Source of the DNA: Eucalyptus grandis
Taxonomy: Eukaryota; Streptophyta; Magnoliopsida; Myrtales; Myrtaceae
Assembly (NCBI RefSeq): GCF_016545825.1
Contig: NC_052621.1
Span: 26,500,940-26,564,939, forward strand
DNA length: 64,000 nt
Reading direction: 5' to 3'
Under the pieces are notes generated by a model. The model did not search any database, was not told the DNA's origin, and worked only from the letters and a program-made list of their open reading frames with translations. The translations under genes were made by a program, and so were the position numbers. Of this stretch, positions 23,718 to 33,600 are shown in pieces. Position 1 is the stretch's first letter, and each line of letters opens with the position of its first letter.

Positions 23718-24120
23718 CTTTGAAGACTGGAACAGCAAAGTAACAAGGGTTAGGTCGGTGTTTTGCCGATGCAAAGCTAATGCATCGATATAAACTACAG
23801 GTATCTACATGCAACATCATGGTACTTAACAACATTTAACTCTGCCACAAGCATTTGCTTTTGGTTTTTCGCTGCAATAATCAGTAGCAAAATGAATGAC
23901 AGCAGGATGGAAAGTTACTGACTAGGAGAATGCTCCTTTTGGTATCTCACCATACTTAAAACTCTAAAATACATGATTTCGGGTAAAATGTAAATAATTG
24001 ACTGATAAATCTAGTCAGTTTGCCCACTGGCGGTCCAACTGACGAGTAACCAAGCCAGGCAGATCTGCAAGACATGCTAAAGAGACTCTTGGAATTCCTT
24101 GTGGCTTCACGATGGGCACT
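23718..24120 (-). other. 3' flank and probable 3' UTR of GRAS-1
   Basis: Sequence directly downstream of the GRAS-1 stop on the - strand. No ORF of interest is seen. The LTR therefore inserted about 400 bp beyond the stop codon, close to or within the 3'-end region of the gene. Confidence 0.4.
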
Positions 24121-26361
24121 TTAAGTAGGCTTCCAACTAGATGATGCGTAAAGTATCCTTCCTTTCCACCCCTGCAGCATCCAATTACTGTCTTTGAGAA
24201 TCACCATATCCTTGTGGTAAGCCTCCAGTTTATCTATGTATATCTTCATCATTGCTTTGTCCATGGGACACTGCTTAAACCCGGCCTTGGAGATCCGTGC
24301 GTGCCACTGCTTGTAGGTTTCAGGCCTCTCCACTCTCTCCCAGCCTTCACATGCGATGACATTGGTGACTTGCCGCCCATAAAACTGCCTCTCGATGAGC
24401 AATCTGTGATTGTTGTCACGGGATACATTGCAGTCGAACATATCATACAGTGCAGAGAAGTGAAAGAGTGCTTGTCGAAACCGTGGAACGAAGAAAGGAG
24501 AGTTGAAAGTTCCATTAACAACAGACAGCACAAATATATCTGGTCTCATCTCCCTTATTAGTTTCAAGACAGCATCCCTAGGATTGTTCACGACGACTGT
24601 CTCATCAAGTAAACACTTGAACCGGTAAAGGCAGTTTACGGCAAGAACCTCATTTCTGCCAATTTTCAGTTCCTCAACGTTGATAGTTTCCCAATGCTGT
24701 GAAACTATGGGATTATACTCGAATGGAACACCAAACTGCTCGCAGTACTTGGCCAAATGACAACCCACTTCCACTATTCTTTGTTCAGGTTTGAAACCCT
24801 GTTCAGGAAGCTCTATACCTGTGAGGCGAAGCTTCGGGGGACCGCCAGGCCTCCTCGATAGTAGCTGAATAAGGAGTGGCCACTGGAAACCTAACTTGAT
24901 GCCAAAGTCTATGATATGCAGTGTCTCTGCTGTCTCAGCTACTTTTAAAATCATGTTATTTGCAAACGAAATCACAATCCTGTTGAAAGGGCAGGCCTTA
25001 TAATGAGTGTGGTATATTTTTAGGATCTCACCAATTGGCGTCCTCTTTTGACACAAATATTTGGACATGCTTTGAACTGGGGTTCCGGCCAAGCGTGCAT
25101 CAAGAGCATCTGCAAAGGCGTGGGCCACTCTTTGAGACGCATCCCCAATGGGAGAGGAGTGAAGCCTGATCTGCTGTAGTAGGTCGCTAGCATTCCTGCT
25201 GTCGCCAGCAGAGATGGCTTCAGCACAAAGAATGAGGAGATTCCTCAAATCCACCATGTCCTCACTGTTCTTAGCCTTTTTAGCGCGATTCTTGCGACCA
25301 CTAGAACCCTGCGTATGTGCAACCAGAGACAAGTTTCTGACAGCTGCATTTGACGTTTTACCATCAGTACTTGCGAAGGGCTCTGGCTCCTCGTCACAGA
25401 GCAAAATCCTGTCAAACATCTCTGAGACTTCAATCTCTTCCGTCGAAGCTGCTGATTGTTTGTTGAAATTCCCTTCCCTTCCATCATTCTTCCTTCCCCT
25501 CATACCATTAAAAGGGCCTTGCTGCTGCGCCTCCTCATCCATTCCCACTTTTAGCCCACGTTTCTTTATGGCTACAGACATATTGCCATTGTTTGTAGCA
25601 TCAACACCCGCTGTGTCCCAGGAGAGAAACTTACAAGCTTCCTCAAGCCCTCCTTTGCGCTGCGAGGCTCCAAGGGAATCATACTGAAGAGGAAACTCAC
25701 TTGTAGGAGTGGCCAAAATCAAGTTTACATAGTTGGCAAGGCCTTTTGGATGGTTTGAGGATGGTCGTGAAGCGTACAAGTCAGTAGACTGATAGAAACA
25801 GTCGGTAGAAGGAGAAGCTAGAAATGTAGAGCCTCTGTTCTCTGTGCTGTCCGCAAGTGTCTGTTTTTCCCCAAAGTTGTCTGTGCAACCAATGTTGCTG
25901 GTTCCATTGCTATTGCTGCAATCATGGCTTGTTCTCGGAAAAAGAACATCTGTGCTCGGAGCATTTTGGCAAACAAACTCTGAGGTATGATTAGGTAAAG
26001 CAGGATGTTTCTCACCGAGAACAATAACCTCATGCAATGATTTCTCAGTTGCCCATAGAACCGATGGATCATAGAGAAAGCAAGGTTTGTCCTCCCTGTT
26101 TTCCTCCATAAGCATGCTGCGTATGTACTTGAGGATCTGTTTGGAGAAATCATTGCCATCTGAGTTGGAGGCTCCTTCTCCATCCAAGGTCCCACTGCTA
26201 CACAAATCAGACAGCTTAGCTTCTGAGTTCATGGTGATAGATGGTGTGAGATTACCGAGGCCTTGATTTGGCGAAAGGAAAGAGCTATCCATGCAGTTTA
26301 GATTCAAAGGACGATGCTTAAATTGGTTAGACCCAAAACTATGGTAGCGACACTGATCCAT
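24121..26361 (-). CDS. GRAS-1: scarecrow-like GRAS regulator (SCL14/SCL33-like, LISCL subfamily), 746 aa
   Basis: Single open coding exon from an ATG at 26361 to TAA at 24121. The N-terminal half is acidic and disordered, with the LISCL motif (DFSKQILKYIRSMLMEENRE, about residue 70) and an ATEKSLHEV segment. A second conserved stretch, NKQSAASTEEIEVSEMFDRI, comes before the GRAS domain (about 369-746). Within that domain are LHR I (MVDLRNLLILCAEAIS), the VHIID box as LHIIDFG at about 481, PFYRE (PFFVPRFRQALFHFSALYD), RVERPETYKQW, and a complete SAW end (WMLQGWKGRILYASSSW). GRAS proteins of this branch lack a canonical DNA-binding domain and act as co-regulators; Arabidopsis SCL14 binds TGA factors to induce detoxification genes. 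Partner and targets here are inferred. It is clearly diverged from GRAS-2/3/4 and closest to the pseudogene at 18.3-19.7 kb. Confidence 0.93.
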   Translation of the reverse strand: MDQCRYHSFGSNQFKHRPLNLNCMDSSFLSPNQGLGNLTPSITMNSEAKLSDLCSSGTLDGEGASNSDGNDFSKQILKYIRSMLMEENREDKPCFLYDPSVLWATEKSLHEVIVLGEKHPALPNHTSEFVCQNAPSTDVLFPRTSHDCSNSNGTSNIGCTDNFGEKQTLADSTENRGSTFLASPSTDCFYQSTDLYASRPSSNHPKGLANYVNLILATPTSEFPLQYDSLGASQRKGGLEEACKFLSWDTAGVDATNNGNMSVAIKKRGLKVGMDEEAQQQGPFNGMRGRKNDGREGNFNKQSAASTEEIEVSEMFDRILLCDEEPEPFASTDGKTSNAAVRNLSLVAHTQGSSGRKNRAKKAKNSEDMVDLRNLLILCAEAISAGDSRNASDLLQQIRLHSSPIGDASQRVAHAFADALDARLAGTPVQSMSKYLCQKRTPIGEILKIYHTHYKACPFNRIVISFANNMILKVAETAETLHIIDFGIKLGFQWPLLIQLLSRRPGGPPKLRLTGIELPEQGFKPEQRIVEVGCHLAKYCEQFGVPFEYNPIVSQHWETINVEELKIGRNEVLAVNCLYRFKCLLDETVVVNNPRDAVLKLIREMRPDIFVLSVVNGTFNSPFFVPRFRQALFHFSALYDMFDCNVSRDNNHRLLIERQFYGRQVTNVIACEGWERVERPETYKQWHARISKAGFKQCPMDKAMMKIYIDKLEAYHKDMVILKDSNWMLQGWKGRILYASSSWKPT

Positions 26362-26900
26362 CCACGGAGAAGTGTTGTCACTTCATCAAATTGAGAGCTA
26401 TTCACAAAATGAGAGAATACAAAAATCTCCGACTCTGAAACCATTTTTTTCTCAAATCAGATGCGCAACAAAAGTGAGATCATCTGAGTTTTCAATGAGC
26501 CATTTCTACTAAGGTAAACAATTCTACTAAGGTAAACAATTCAGAGGTATCGAGGACGGCCTAGGAAAATAAACATGGGAGTATCTGACCTGGTTTGGAA
26601 GGGAAAAAAAACACAGCAGCTGAAAATGCTCATGAATATGTCATCGTATAAATGCAAGCTCAAAGCAAAATCAAGTCAATAGCAGAAGGTAAAAGAACTT
26701 GCACACTCGTGGATAGATCAGAAGAAACAAATTCGACTCGAGCCAAAAGAACGAACATAGACAAGACGCAAGTTCTAGGATTTGCAGTTGGCTTGTGTAC
26801 GGTGGATGAGTTCTCTCTTTAGTATATATACACACGTACAGAGAAAATGAAACGAATAGAGAAGCATGGTCATTGCTTATGTTATTTAGTTTTGTCAATT
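26362..26900 (-). promoter_or_regulatory. Leader and core promoter of GRAS-1
   Basis: A strong TATATATA box on the - strand at 26823-26830 predicts a start near 26795, which leaves over 400 bp to the ATG, probably including a leader intron. The same TATA-containing segment occurs at the GRAS pseudogene (degenerate) and at 36217-36560 (intact, without a gene). Leader splice sites could not be fixed with confidence. Confidence 0.55.
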
Positions 26901-28542
26901 ACTGCCTTGAAGATTCATACATCCCTTCCTATGCAAGCAGGTAATAAAATATTATCGTGTCCAGCTATGTTAGAACTGTATTTAATATAGTCCAAAAACT
27001 ATAGCAAGATTTAGGATTAACCGTTAAACGTGTGATAATCTCGATCTCTCACTTTGTTGTCTAGTGCATTGCCATCACTTCGTTAACCGATGATGACGAT
27101 GATAATCGTACTTGGATTGCTGTCATTGGTGAATATTAAATTTCTTCTCTTGAAGTGGTAATCTGAATGGATTTTGTGTCGTGACTTCCCTCTGGACTTG
27201 TCAGACTTGCTAATTTTCTTTGCTTGGCTACTTTCTTGATTTTGTTTTAGCGCCTGCCAACAGCAGAACTCATTTTAGAAAGATAACCCCCATGTAAAAA
27301 AAAAAAAATAGGCACTATAATAAAAACATAATCTTTCGTTCAAATTGGACAACAGCAGAATATACCGCCAGCTTGTCCCAACGAAAAGATACGACAACTC
27401 AGAAGCAAATTAGATAAGCTTTCGGAAGATCCCGAGCAATGTAATCTGACATAAGAGACAAAGGCGAGCGGACCACCCCATCCATTCATTTTCAAGAGCG
27501 TGCTCGCAAGAATTACGCCTTCCTAAATTATCAATTAATATCACCATACCCTCAGCTTGTTAGTGCTGAAATTCTGCTGTTGGCTTGGTAATTGAGGAGG
27601 TGACATCTTATTTTAGTGCAAAATATTACTACAAGATCCTTCAAGAGAGAATTTGTTCAGCATTGAAGGCTACAGATTGAATATCAGCAGGAACAAGGCA
27701 GAGAAAAGGCACCGTACGATCGCTGACGTTGACTAACCAGATGCAGATACAATTAACATTGCTACAGAGCCCGTTACCAGAACCATGAACCAGAGTCCAC
27801 TTTAGGAAGATAAGCAGAGATACTGGAAATCGTAAACATCTTGTTGGAGGGCACCTACCCTCATACAGAGGATTTTTTGTACATTCTGTGCCGATTCCAC
27901 AATTAATGCTTGACAGGTATCTAACCACACGACTAAGAAGGATGGGCACAAGTTCTTTTGATTCGGGATGATATCTCGTACCAGAAAGCAAAGTGATGTT
28001 ATAAGTACACTACTATGCTTATAGCTGAAGCAGCAAAAGACCAGAATTATTCTTAAGGTGTATGCAAAGAATCTTCAAATGCAGCGAAAGAGACATTTCA
28101 TCTCTCTGCCTGCTTATTCTAGGAGTAAAGTTCTGGTCAAGAACGACATTAAATTGATCCCTTTTAGACTAATTGACCAAGCTGCACCATTTATCGCCAG
28201 GCATGCATGAAGGAATTCAATTATAAAGATATATCATACACAAAGAGGTATCAAATCTCATAATCTGCTGAATACTGTCTATGAAAGAAGTACATCTCCC
28301 TAATGTAATGGTGTGAACCCAGATTCTGCCACTAACTGTTAGAAAAGCAAGAAGCTATAAAAGTACAGCTGTAATGATTGTGGCTCAACAAGGACCGCCC
28401 AATCAATACCTCACCTGCAAGAAAGCCCCATAAATGTTTTCTACTCTAGTATTGTCAAAAAAAAAAAAAAAAGATCACAAGCATCAGCTCCACAAATTCA
28501 CGCTCTTTTCTGCAAATAAGGATGCCTTCGATGAGTACTGAG
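26901..28542 (-). other. Intergenic DNA / 3' flank of GRAS-2 (start of duplicated unit A)
   Basis: Nearly the whole stretch recurs at 36560-38250 downstream of GRAS-3, with about 95% or better similarity by eye, and the 3'-most 400 bp recurs beside GRAS-4 (56700-57065). It includes a 116-codon - strand ORF at 27641-27991 that is broken in the copy at 37.3-37.65 kb and resembles no family I know, so I do not call it a gene. An A-rich run lies at 28457-28471. The remainder is AT-rich with no recognised feature. Confidence 0.5.
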
Positions 28543-30882
28543 TCAGGTCCATCTGCTAGATGACTCTAGAAACAAGCTCATCAAAGTCCTAGGTGGGTAC
28601 CCAACAAGATGAAGCATGCAGGATTCGGCCCTTCCACCCCTGCAGCATCCAGAGGCCATCTTCATCGACCATGAAATCATCATGGAACTCCCCAACTTAG
28701 ATCGCAATTTCTTCATAAGTGCTGGGGCCAGTGGCAATTGCTTGAACCCAGCCCTCTTATTGCGAACCTGCCATTGCTTATATGTCTCCGGCCTCTCAAC
28801 CCTCTCCGTCCCCTCACATGCAATGACATTTATAGCTTCTCGGCCAAAGAACTCTTTCTCATACATCAGTCTCATCCGGTTATACCTCTCTAAATTAGTA
28901 TCAAATGCATCAAACAATGCAGAGTAGTGAAAGAGAGCCTCACGGAACCTTGTTACAAAGAAGGGGACACTAAAAGATCCATTGACAATGGCCTGCACAA
29001 AGAGATGCGGCCTTATTTTTCTGATTAAATTCAGAACAGAATCCCTGGGATTATTCAAGACAACCGTCTCATCAAGGAGATTTTTAAACCGAAACATGGT
29101 ATTCACAGCAATGGTCTCGCCCTTCCTTATTTTGAGATCCCCGATTTTGATAGTATCCCATTCCTGAGCAATTCCATTGTACTCAAATGGAACATTGAAT
29201 TGCTTGCACAACTTTGCCAAGTGGCGTCCTGTCACCTGAACTCTTTCTGCTGGTCGAAAACCACGCTGGGGAAACTTTATCCCTGTAATACGCAGTTTGG
29301 GTGGCCCGCCTGTCCTCCTGGAGAGAAGAAAGATGAAAACTGGCCATTGGAAACCACATAAGATTCCAAAGTCGATAATATGAAGCGTTGTTGCTTTCTC
29401 AGCTAAATCCATGATCATATAGTTTGCAAAGACATTTGCCATTTTCTCAAACGGGCAGGCCATACGACAAATGTGGTGTACTTTCAAAATATCGACCGCT
29501 GATGTTTTTTTAGACCCTAGAGAAGCATAGATCTGAGAACCAGTGCCTCCTAAGCGTGCCTCGAGGCCATTGGCAAAGTAATGTGCCAACCTCTGAGATC
29601 CATCACCAAAAGGGGAAGCATGCTGCCGAATCTGCTTTAGATAGTCATCAGCAGTCCTTCGATCATCAGAAGAGACAGCTTGTGCACAAAGGATCAACAA
29701 AGTTCTGAGATCCACCATCTCTGTCACATTGCTGGTTGGGGTTGGTGTGTTATCATGAAACTTCCCACCGTCAGCAGCGTGTGTCCGTCTACTCCGTCGT
29801 AAAGATTCATTTACTTCTTTTCCAGAGGATTCATCAGCATTCGAATCTCGACTCCTGCCTTTAATTTTAAAGAGTAGCATTTTATCCATCATCTCGGATA
29901 GCTCGGTGTCGATGTCATCAACATACACTGCTGTCTGCTTGTTACTCCTCTCATCTTCAAATTCTGAATCCTCCCTCTGGTGGTTCTTCTTTCCCCTAAT
30001 TCCACTGAGAGGCAAAATGTCACTTTCATCCTCCTCCAAGTTAACCACATTCAGTGATTTCTTTTCCTTAAACCATGAGTTCTCACTGCTTTTCTCTGGA
30101 TCGATAAATAACTGCGTACCTTTGGGAAGAAATTTGCTAGCTTCCTCCATACCTCTCTGGAACTGCAATACCGATTGGCTCCCGGTCAAGAAGTTAGGGA
30201 ACAAAGGGCCACTCCCTAATGATGCATTTGTCCTATTACCATTACTCAGGAAGCTATTTGGTACAGAAGAGGATGGTTGAACATGAGCATTCACAGTGGA
30301 CTGAAAAATTAAGTCTCCTATGACAGAAGATCGCCGCATATAATTTCTGCCGTCCCCAAAATTCCCGAGCCATTGATGATCAGCAAAGTTGCTGCCGCTG
30401 GTATTCCTAGAAGGCCTGCTCTTAGCATAGTCACTACTGTTTCCTGAATAATTATTGTCCGGCCTCTCCATGAATGGAGGGGAAGGGTTCGCTTCAGACC
30501 GGCACGTCTCGCCAAGAGCTTCATGGAGCGACTTCTCAGCCGCCTGGAGAGCCAAAGGGTCATGAGACATAGAGGACTTCTCCTCCATGTCCTCCTCCAA
30601 AAGCATTTGATTTATGTACCTGAACACAGTCTCGGAGACGCTATCCTCGGACGGGAAATCCGCCTCCACACTCACGAGCGAAGACGGAGCAGAATCGCAA
30701 TACCTAGGGTCGGAAGGAAAGAAGGGTTTGTCCACGAAGCCAACATCCCGAGACTGGCCGTCGCGACCGAACCCATTCGCCAAGTTCGCGCGCTGATCCG
30801 GAAATGGCAAGAGGGTCTCGTTGTCGAACATTAAGGCGCTCGGGGAGCCGGAGAATCCCGTGACGTGCGGCTCCATAATCAT
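28543..30882 (-). CDS. GRAS-2: SCL14-like GRAS gene with a C-terminal frameshift (779 aa as read)
   Basis: The ATG is at 30882 (MIMEPHV; a second ATG at 30876). The open frame extends upstream only to a GTG. The LISCL motif (FRYINQMLLEEDMEEK), ALQAAEKSLHEALGE, the NKQTAVYVDD segment and the GRAS domain (from about residue 389, VHIID as LHIIDFG) match GRAS-3. After residue 731 (KKLRSKLG) the frame changes: the run at 28690-28693 has four C where GRAS-3 and GRAS-4 have five. The last 48 residues are therefore unrelated, and the SAW motif (WMLQGWKGRIL) is left readable only in another frame that would stop at 28589-28591. This is either a real mutation making a SAW-less protein or a one-base error in a homopolymer; the sequence cannot decide. 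Confidence 0.88.
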   Translation of the reverse strand: MIMEPHVTGFSGSPSALMFDNETLLPFPDQRANLANGFGRDGQSRDVGFVDKPFFPSDPRYCDSAPSSLVSVEADFPSEDSVSETVFRYINQMLLEEDMEEKSSMSHDPLALQAAEKSLHEALGETCRSEANPSPPFMERPDNNYSGNSSDYAKSRPSRNTSGSNFADHQWLGNFGDGRNYMRRSSVIGDLIFQSTVNAHVQPSSSVPNSFLSNGNRTNASLGSGPLFPNFLTGSQSVLQFQRGMEEASKFLPKGTQLFIDPEKSSENSWFKEKKSLNVVNLEEDESDILPLSGIRGKKNHQREDSEFEDERSNKQTAVYVDDIDTELSEMMDKMLLFKIKGRSRDSNADESSGKEVNESLRRSRRTHAADGGKFHDNTPTPTSNVTEMVDLRTLLILCAQAVSSDDRRTADDYLKQIRQHASPFGDGSQRLAHYFANGLEARLGGTGSQIYASLGSKKTSAVDILKVHHICRMACPFEKMANVFANYMIMDLAEKATTLHIIDFGILCGFQWPVFIFLLSRRTGGPPKLRITGIKFPQRGFRPAERVQVTGRHLAKLCKQFNVPFEYNGIAQEWDTIKIGDLKIRKGETIAVNTMFRFKNLLDETVVLNNPRDSVLNLIRKIRPHLFVQAIVNGSFSVPFFVTRFREALFHYSALFDAFDTNLERYNRMRLMYEKEFFGREAINVIACEGTERVERPETYKQWQVRNKRAGFKQLPLAPALMKKLRSKLGSSMMISWSMKMASGCCRGGRAESCMLHLVGYPPRTLMSLFLESSSRWT

Positions 30883-31868
30883 CTGCCGGCGCAATTTGCC
30901 CCTCCCCCCCGGGTCAACTGCCACCAGCCCCAACACTGCTTTTTCCTACTCAGAAATCGTCAAGAAAAACTGCCCATTCCTAACCCCCTGTTGAAACCAT
31001 GATTCACGAAAGAAACAGAAAAAAGCGGATGTCAGAAGAACACACGGGGGGCCGAGCTCAGCTGAAGCGAGCTCAAACCACATCAAAATCAGCTACTAAA
31101 ACGCGGAATCTTCGGACCATATTGACGACCCGCCATCCTACATTCCCCGGCAGATCAAAAGAACGTAAAGAAACCGCAAGAAGGCACCAAATCAGATCAT
31201 CAGCCCCGCATAAATTCCAAACAAGAAAAAGAAAGAACAGCGGACAAAAATCTCGGAGATCTCGTCGTGGAAATGGAAGATGGGAGAAGGCTAACCTCGG
31301 CGCCGAAAGACGTAAAGGACTGCGAAGCCGATTTCTGGAGGCCGGCGTCTCTCTCTTTTTCATATAAGAGAGAGAGTGTGTTGGAATTTTGTCTCTCCGA
31401 CGGACGAGACTTCAGCGGCACTCAGGAACAGCTCGCTCGTGCGCCATCTTGCTTGACAAACTTGTAATTCCGTAAGAACGAAAAACCGCGTGGGAGGAAA
31501 TGAGGACTCTTGAAAAATCAAAAGACAGAAAGTTGACATGGAGTTTTGGACCTATGGAATATGCAGGAGTTGAAAAAGGGGGGCACAGGTGTGGTTGCAC
31601 CTTCTCCAGTGACTCCACGGAAATTGTATTAAGATACACATCCGGTCAGCAAATAGAGTTGCACAGCGGAAAGAGCACTCTCTTTCTCTCTCTGCCGGCC
31701 TCCCCTTCTCGCTCTGGCGTCGGCCTCGGGAGAGGAGCTGGTGGGAAGCTCCATAATCTCGGATGCTTGGTTCCGATTGCTGATTGCGTCGAACCCATCT
31801 CGGGTTCGTCTCCAAGCTCAGAACCCGCGGTCCCCTCCTGTTATATGCATGCGATATAAGTATGGTAC
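30883..31868 (-). promoter_or_regulatory. Leader intron, first leader exon and promoter of GRAS-2
   Basis: Reading on the - strand, a TATA-like TATATGAA lies at about 31359-31366, followed by a GC-rich leader with a likely donor (GAG then GTTAG) at 31296/31295 and several possible acceptors between 31020 and 30936. This gives a non-coding exon plus a leader intron of about 350 bp. The same arrangement is at 40966-41040 in unit B, while in unit C everything beyond the equivalent of 31197 is gone. Farther upstream (31660-31840) is a CT-rich then GC-rich block, also conserved in unit B. Confidence 0.5.
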
Positions 31869-31902
31869 GTCACACCCCAAAACCATCATGAATAGAGGAT
31901 GA

Positions 31903-33047
31903 CACAGCCATAGGAAAAATTACCAAAAAAGTCCTAAACCTGTTGTAATTGTGCCGATTCAGTTTTAAACTTTTTTTTTTGTCCAATTTAATCCTAAACC
32001 TTTTATAATTGTGCCAATTTAGTCCATCCGACCAAAATTGGCCGGCTGGCGCTAACGTGACGCCGGTGGGAGACAGCCCATGGCGAGGTAATTTTTTAAT
32101 ATTTTTTTAAATTTTTTTTTTCGAATTTTAAATATTTTTAAATATATATATTTTTTGGCCTTCTTCTCCTTCCTCTGGCCGGACGCCGACCCGAGGTGAG
32201 GGCCGAGGTCGGCCTCGCCGACCACCGGCGAGGCTCGCCCGCCGGCCACTAGCGGGCGACGGCCGCCTTGGCCGCGGCGAGGGCGAGGTCGACCTCGCCG
32301 GTGGCCGGCAAGGCCGCCGTCGCCATCGCCACCTCCGCCGCCTCCCCATCCCCTCGATCGTCGGCACGATCTCCCCCTCCGAGCTCAAGCGGCCCTCCCG
32401 GCCGTGACCGTCGCCAAAACCCCGTTCCGGCGCCTCGGACCGACAAGGACGAGATCGAGCTCCTCCGCGGGTTCCTCGTCTACACCACGCGCGCGGCGGG
32501 GCCTCGCCCTCGCTAGTGGCCGGCGAGGGCCGAGCTCGCCGGATCCGGGCGAGGCTCGGCCTCGCCCGGCCATGGCGAGGTCGAGCCTCGCCGGATCTGG
32601 GCGAGGCTCGGTCTCGCCCGCCATGGCGAGGTCGAGCCTGCCGCCGATCTAGCGGCGGGGCGAGCCGCCCGTCCGCCGTCGCCGGGCGAGGCTTGCCTCC
32701 GCCGGTGGTCGGCGGGCGAGCTCGCCCGTGGCCGGCAAGGTCAGCCTCGCCGGCCCTCACCTCGGCCGGCGTTCGGCGCAGGAAGGAGAAGAAGGCCAAA
32801 AAAAAAAAATAAAAATAAAAAGAATTAAAAATATTTAAAAATTCGAAAAAAAATATTAAAAAAATTACCTCGCCGGCCGGCCATTTGTCCCCCACCGGCG
32901 TCCACGTTAGCGCCGGCCGGCCAATTTTGAATTGACACAATTATAAAAGGTTTAGGACTAAATTGGACAAAAAAAAAAAAAGTTTAGGACTGAATTGGCA
33001 CAATTGCAATAGGTTTAAGACTTTTTGGTAATTCTCCCCACAGCCAT
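31903..33047. mobile_element. Non-autonomous MULE-like element (31912-33038) with 9-bp TSD, nested in the solo LTR
   Basis: CACAGCCAT occurs at 31903-31911 and 33039-33047. Long inverted ends (about 150-200 bp) begin with AATTACCAAAAAAGTC at the left and AATTACCAAAAAGTC reading in from the right. They continue with repeated AGTTTAGGACTGAATTGG-type phrases and reach the GCCGGCCAATTTTG / CCAAAATTGGCCGG region. The core (about 32160-32790) is very GC-rich with recurrent GGCGAGG words and makes long spurious Arg/Ala/Pro/Gly-rich ORFs on both strands. No transposase is seen. TSD length and long TIRs indicate Mutator-like. Confidence 0.85.
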
Positions 33048-33370
33048 CCTTTGAGTAAGGATGCAGCCTCAAAGTTATCAAAATCTAACTCCTAAAAGTT
33101 CCCATACTCATATTGCTCTCGTACTTACTCATGTTAGTCGAGAAACCTGAAAAAATTAAAAAATAGAGGAGTGAACAACCACAACTCGAGTAGTGCATCT
33201 CTTCTAAGCAAATCGAGCACACCCATTATACATAATTATAAAACAAAACTACAACACTTTTAACTCAAATCCAAGATATAACAAATATATAGTAAAATAA
33301 TATGTACACACGCTTTAACATAGCTATATTTATAGCAAAAATAATCATTTCACAATAATATCAAAATAAA

Positions 33371-33600
33371 CATCAATAATCTAATCCATTGATTAATCTC
33401 ATTAATTCACGTGTCAATGATCTATTCCATTGGTAAATTTCATACCTCATATCAACGGTCCAATTCTAACGACTAATCTCAAATCATATACCGATGGTCC
33501 ATTCTATCGACTAATCTCAAATCACACACGTCAATGGTCCATTCCATCGACCAAACTCATATCACAGGTCAATGGTCTAGTCCATTGATCAATTCGTTAC
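33371..33600. repeat. Tandem repeat, about six diverged units of roughly 40 bp
   Basis: Units built on TCAATGGTCCATTCCATCGA then CTAATCTCAAATCA start at about 33371, 33412, 33453, 33491, 33531 and 33569. Neighbouring units differ by several substitutions, and the middle units are most alike. It lies inside the second solo LTR. Confidence 0.7.

Noticed and set aside
27641..27991. 116-codon - strand ORF in the 3' flank of GRAS-2
   Set aside because: The near-identical copy in unit B is broken by indels and there is no recognisable motif, so it is probably chance.
30883..30936. 18-residue N-terminal extension (MLGLVAVDPGG type) of GRAS-2, also in GRAS-3 and GRAS-4
   Set aside because: It would need GTG or TTG starts; the first ATG shared by all copies is the MIMEP one. 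The stretch probably belongs to the leader exon.
32128..32940. 270-codon - strand ORF rich in Arg, Pro, Ala and Gly, with other long GC-rich ORFs nearby
   Set aside because: It lies wholly inside the MULE core, reads through the TIR, and comes from repetitive GCGAGG words that open several frames on both strands.
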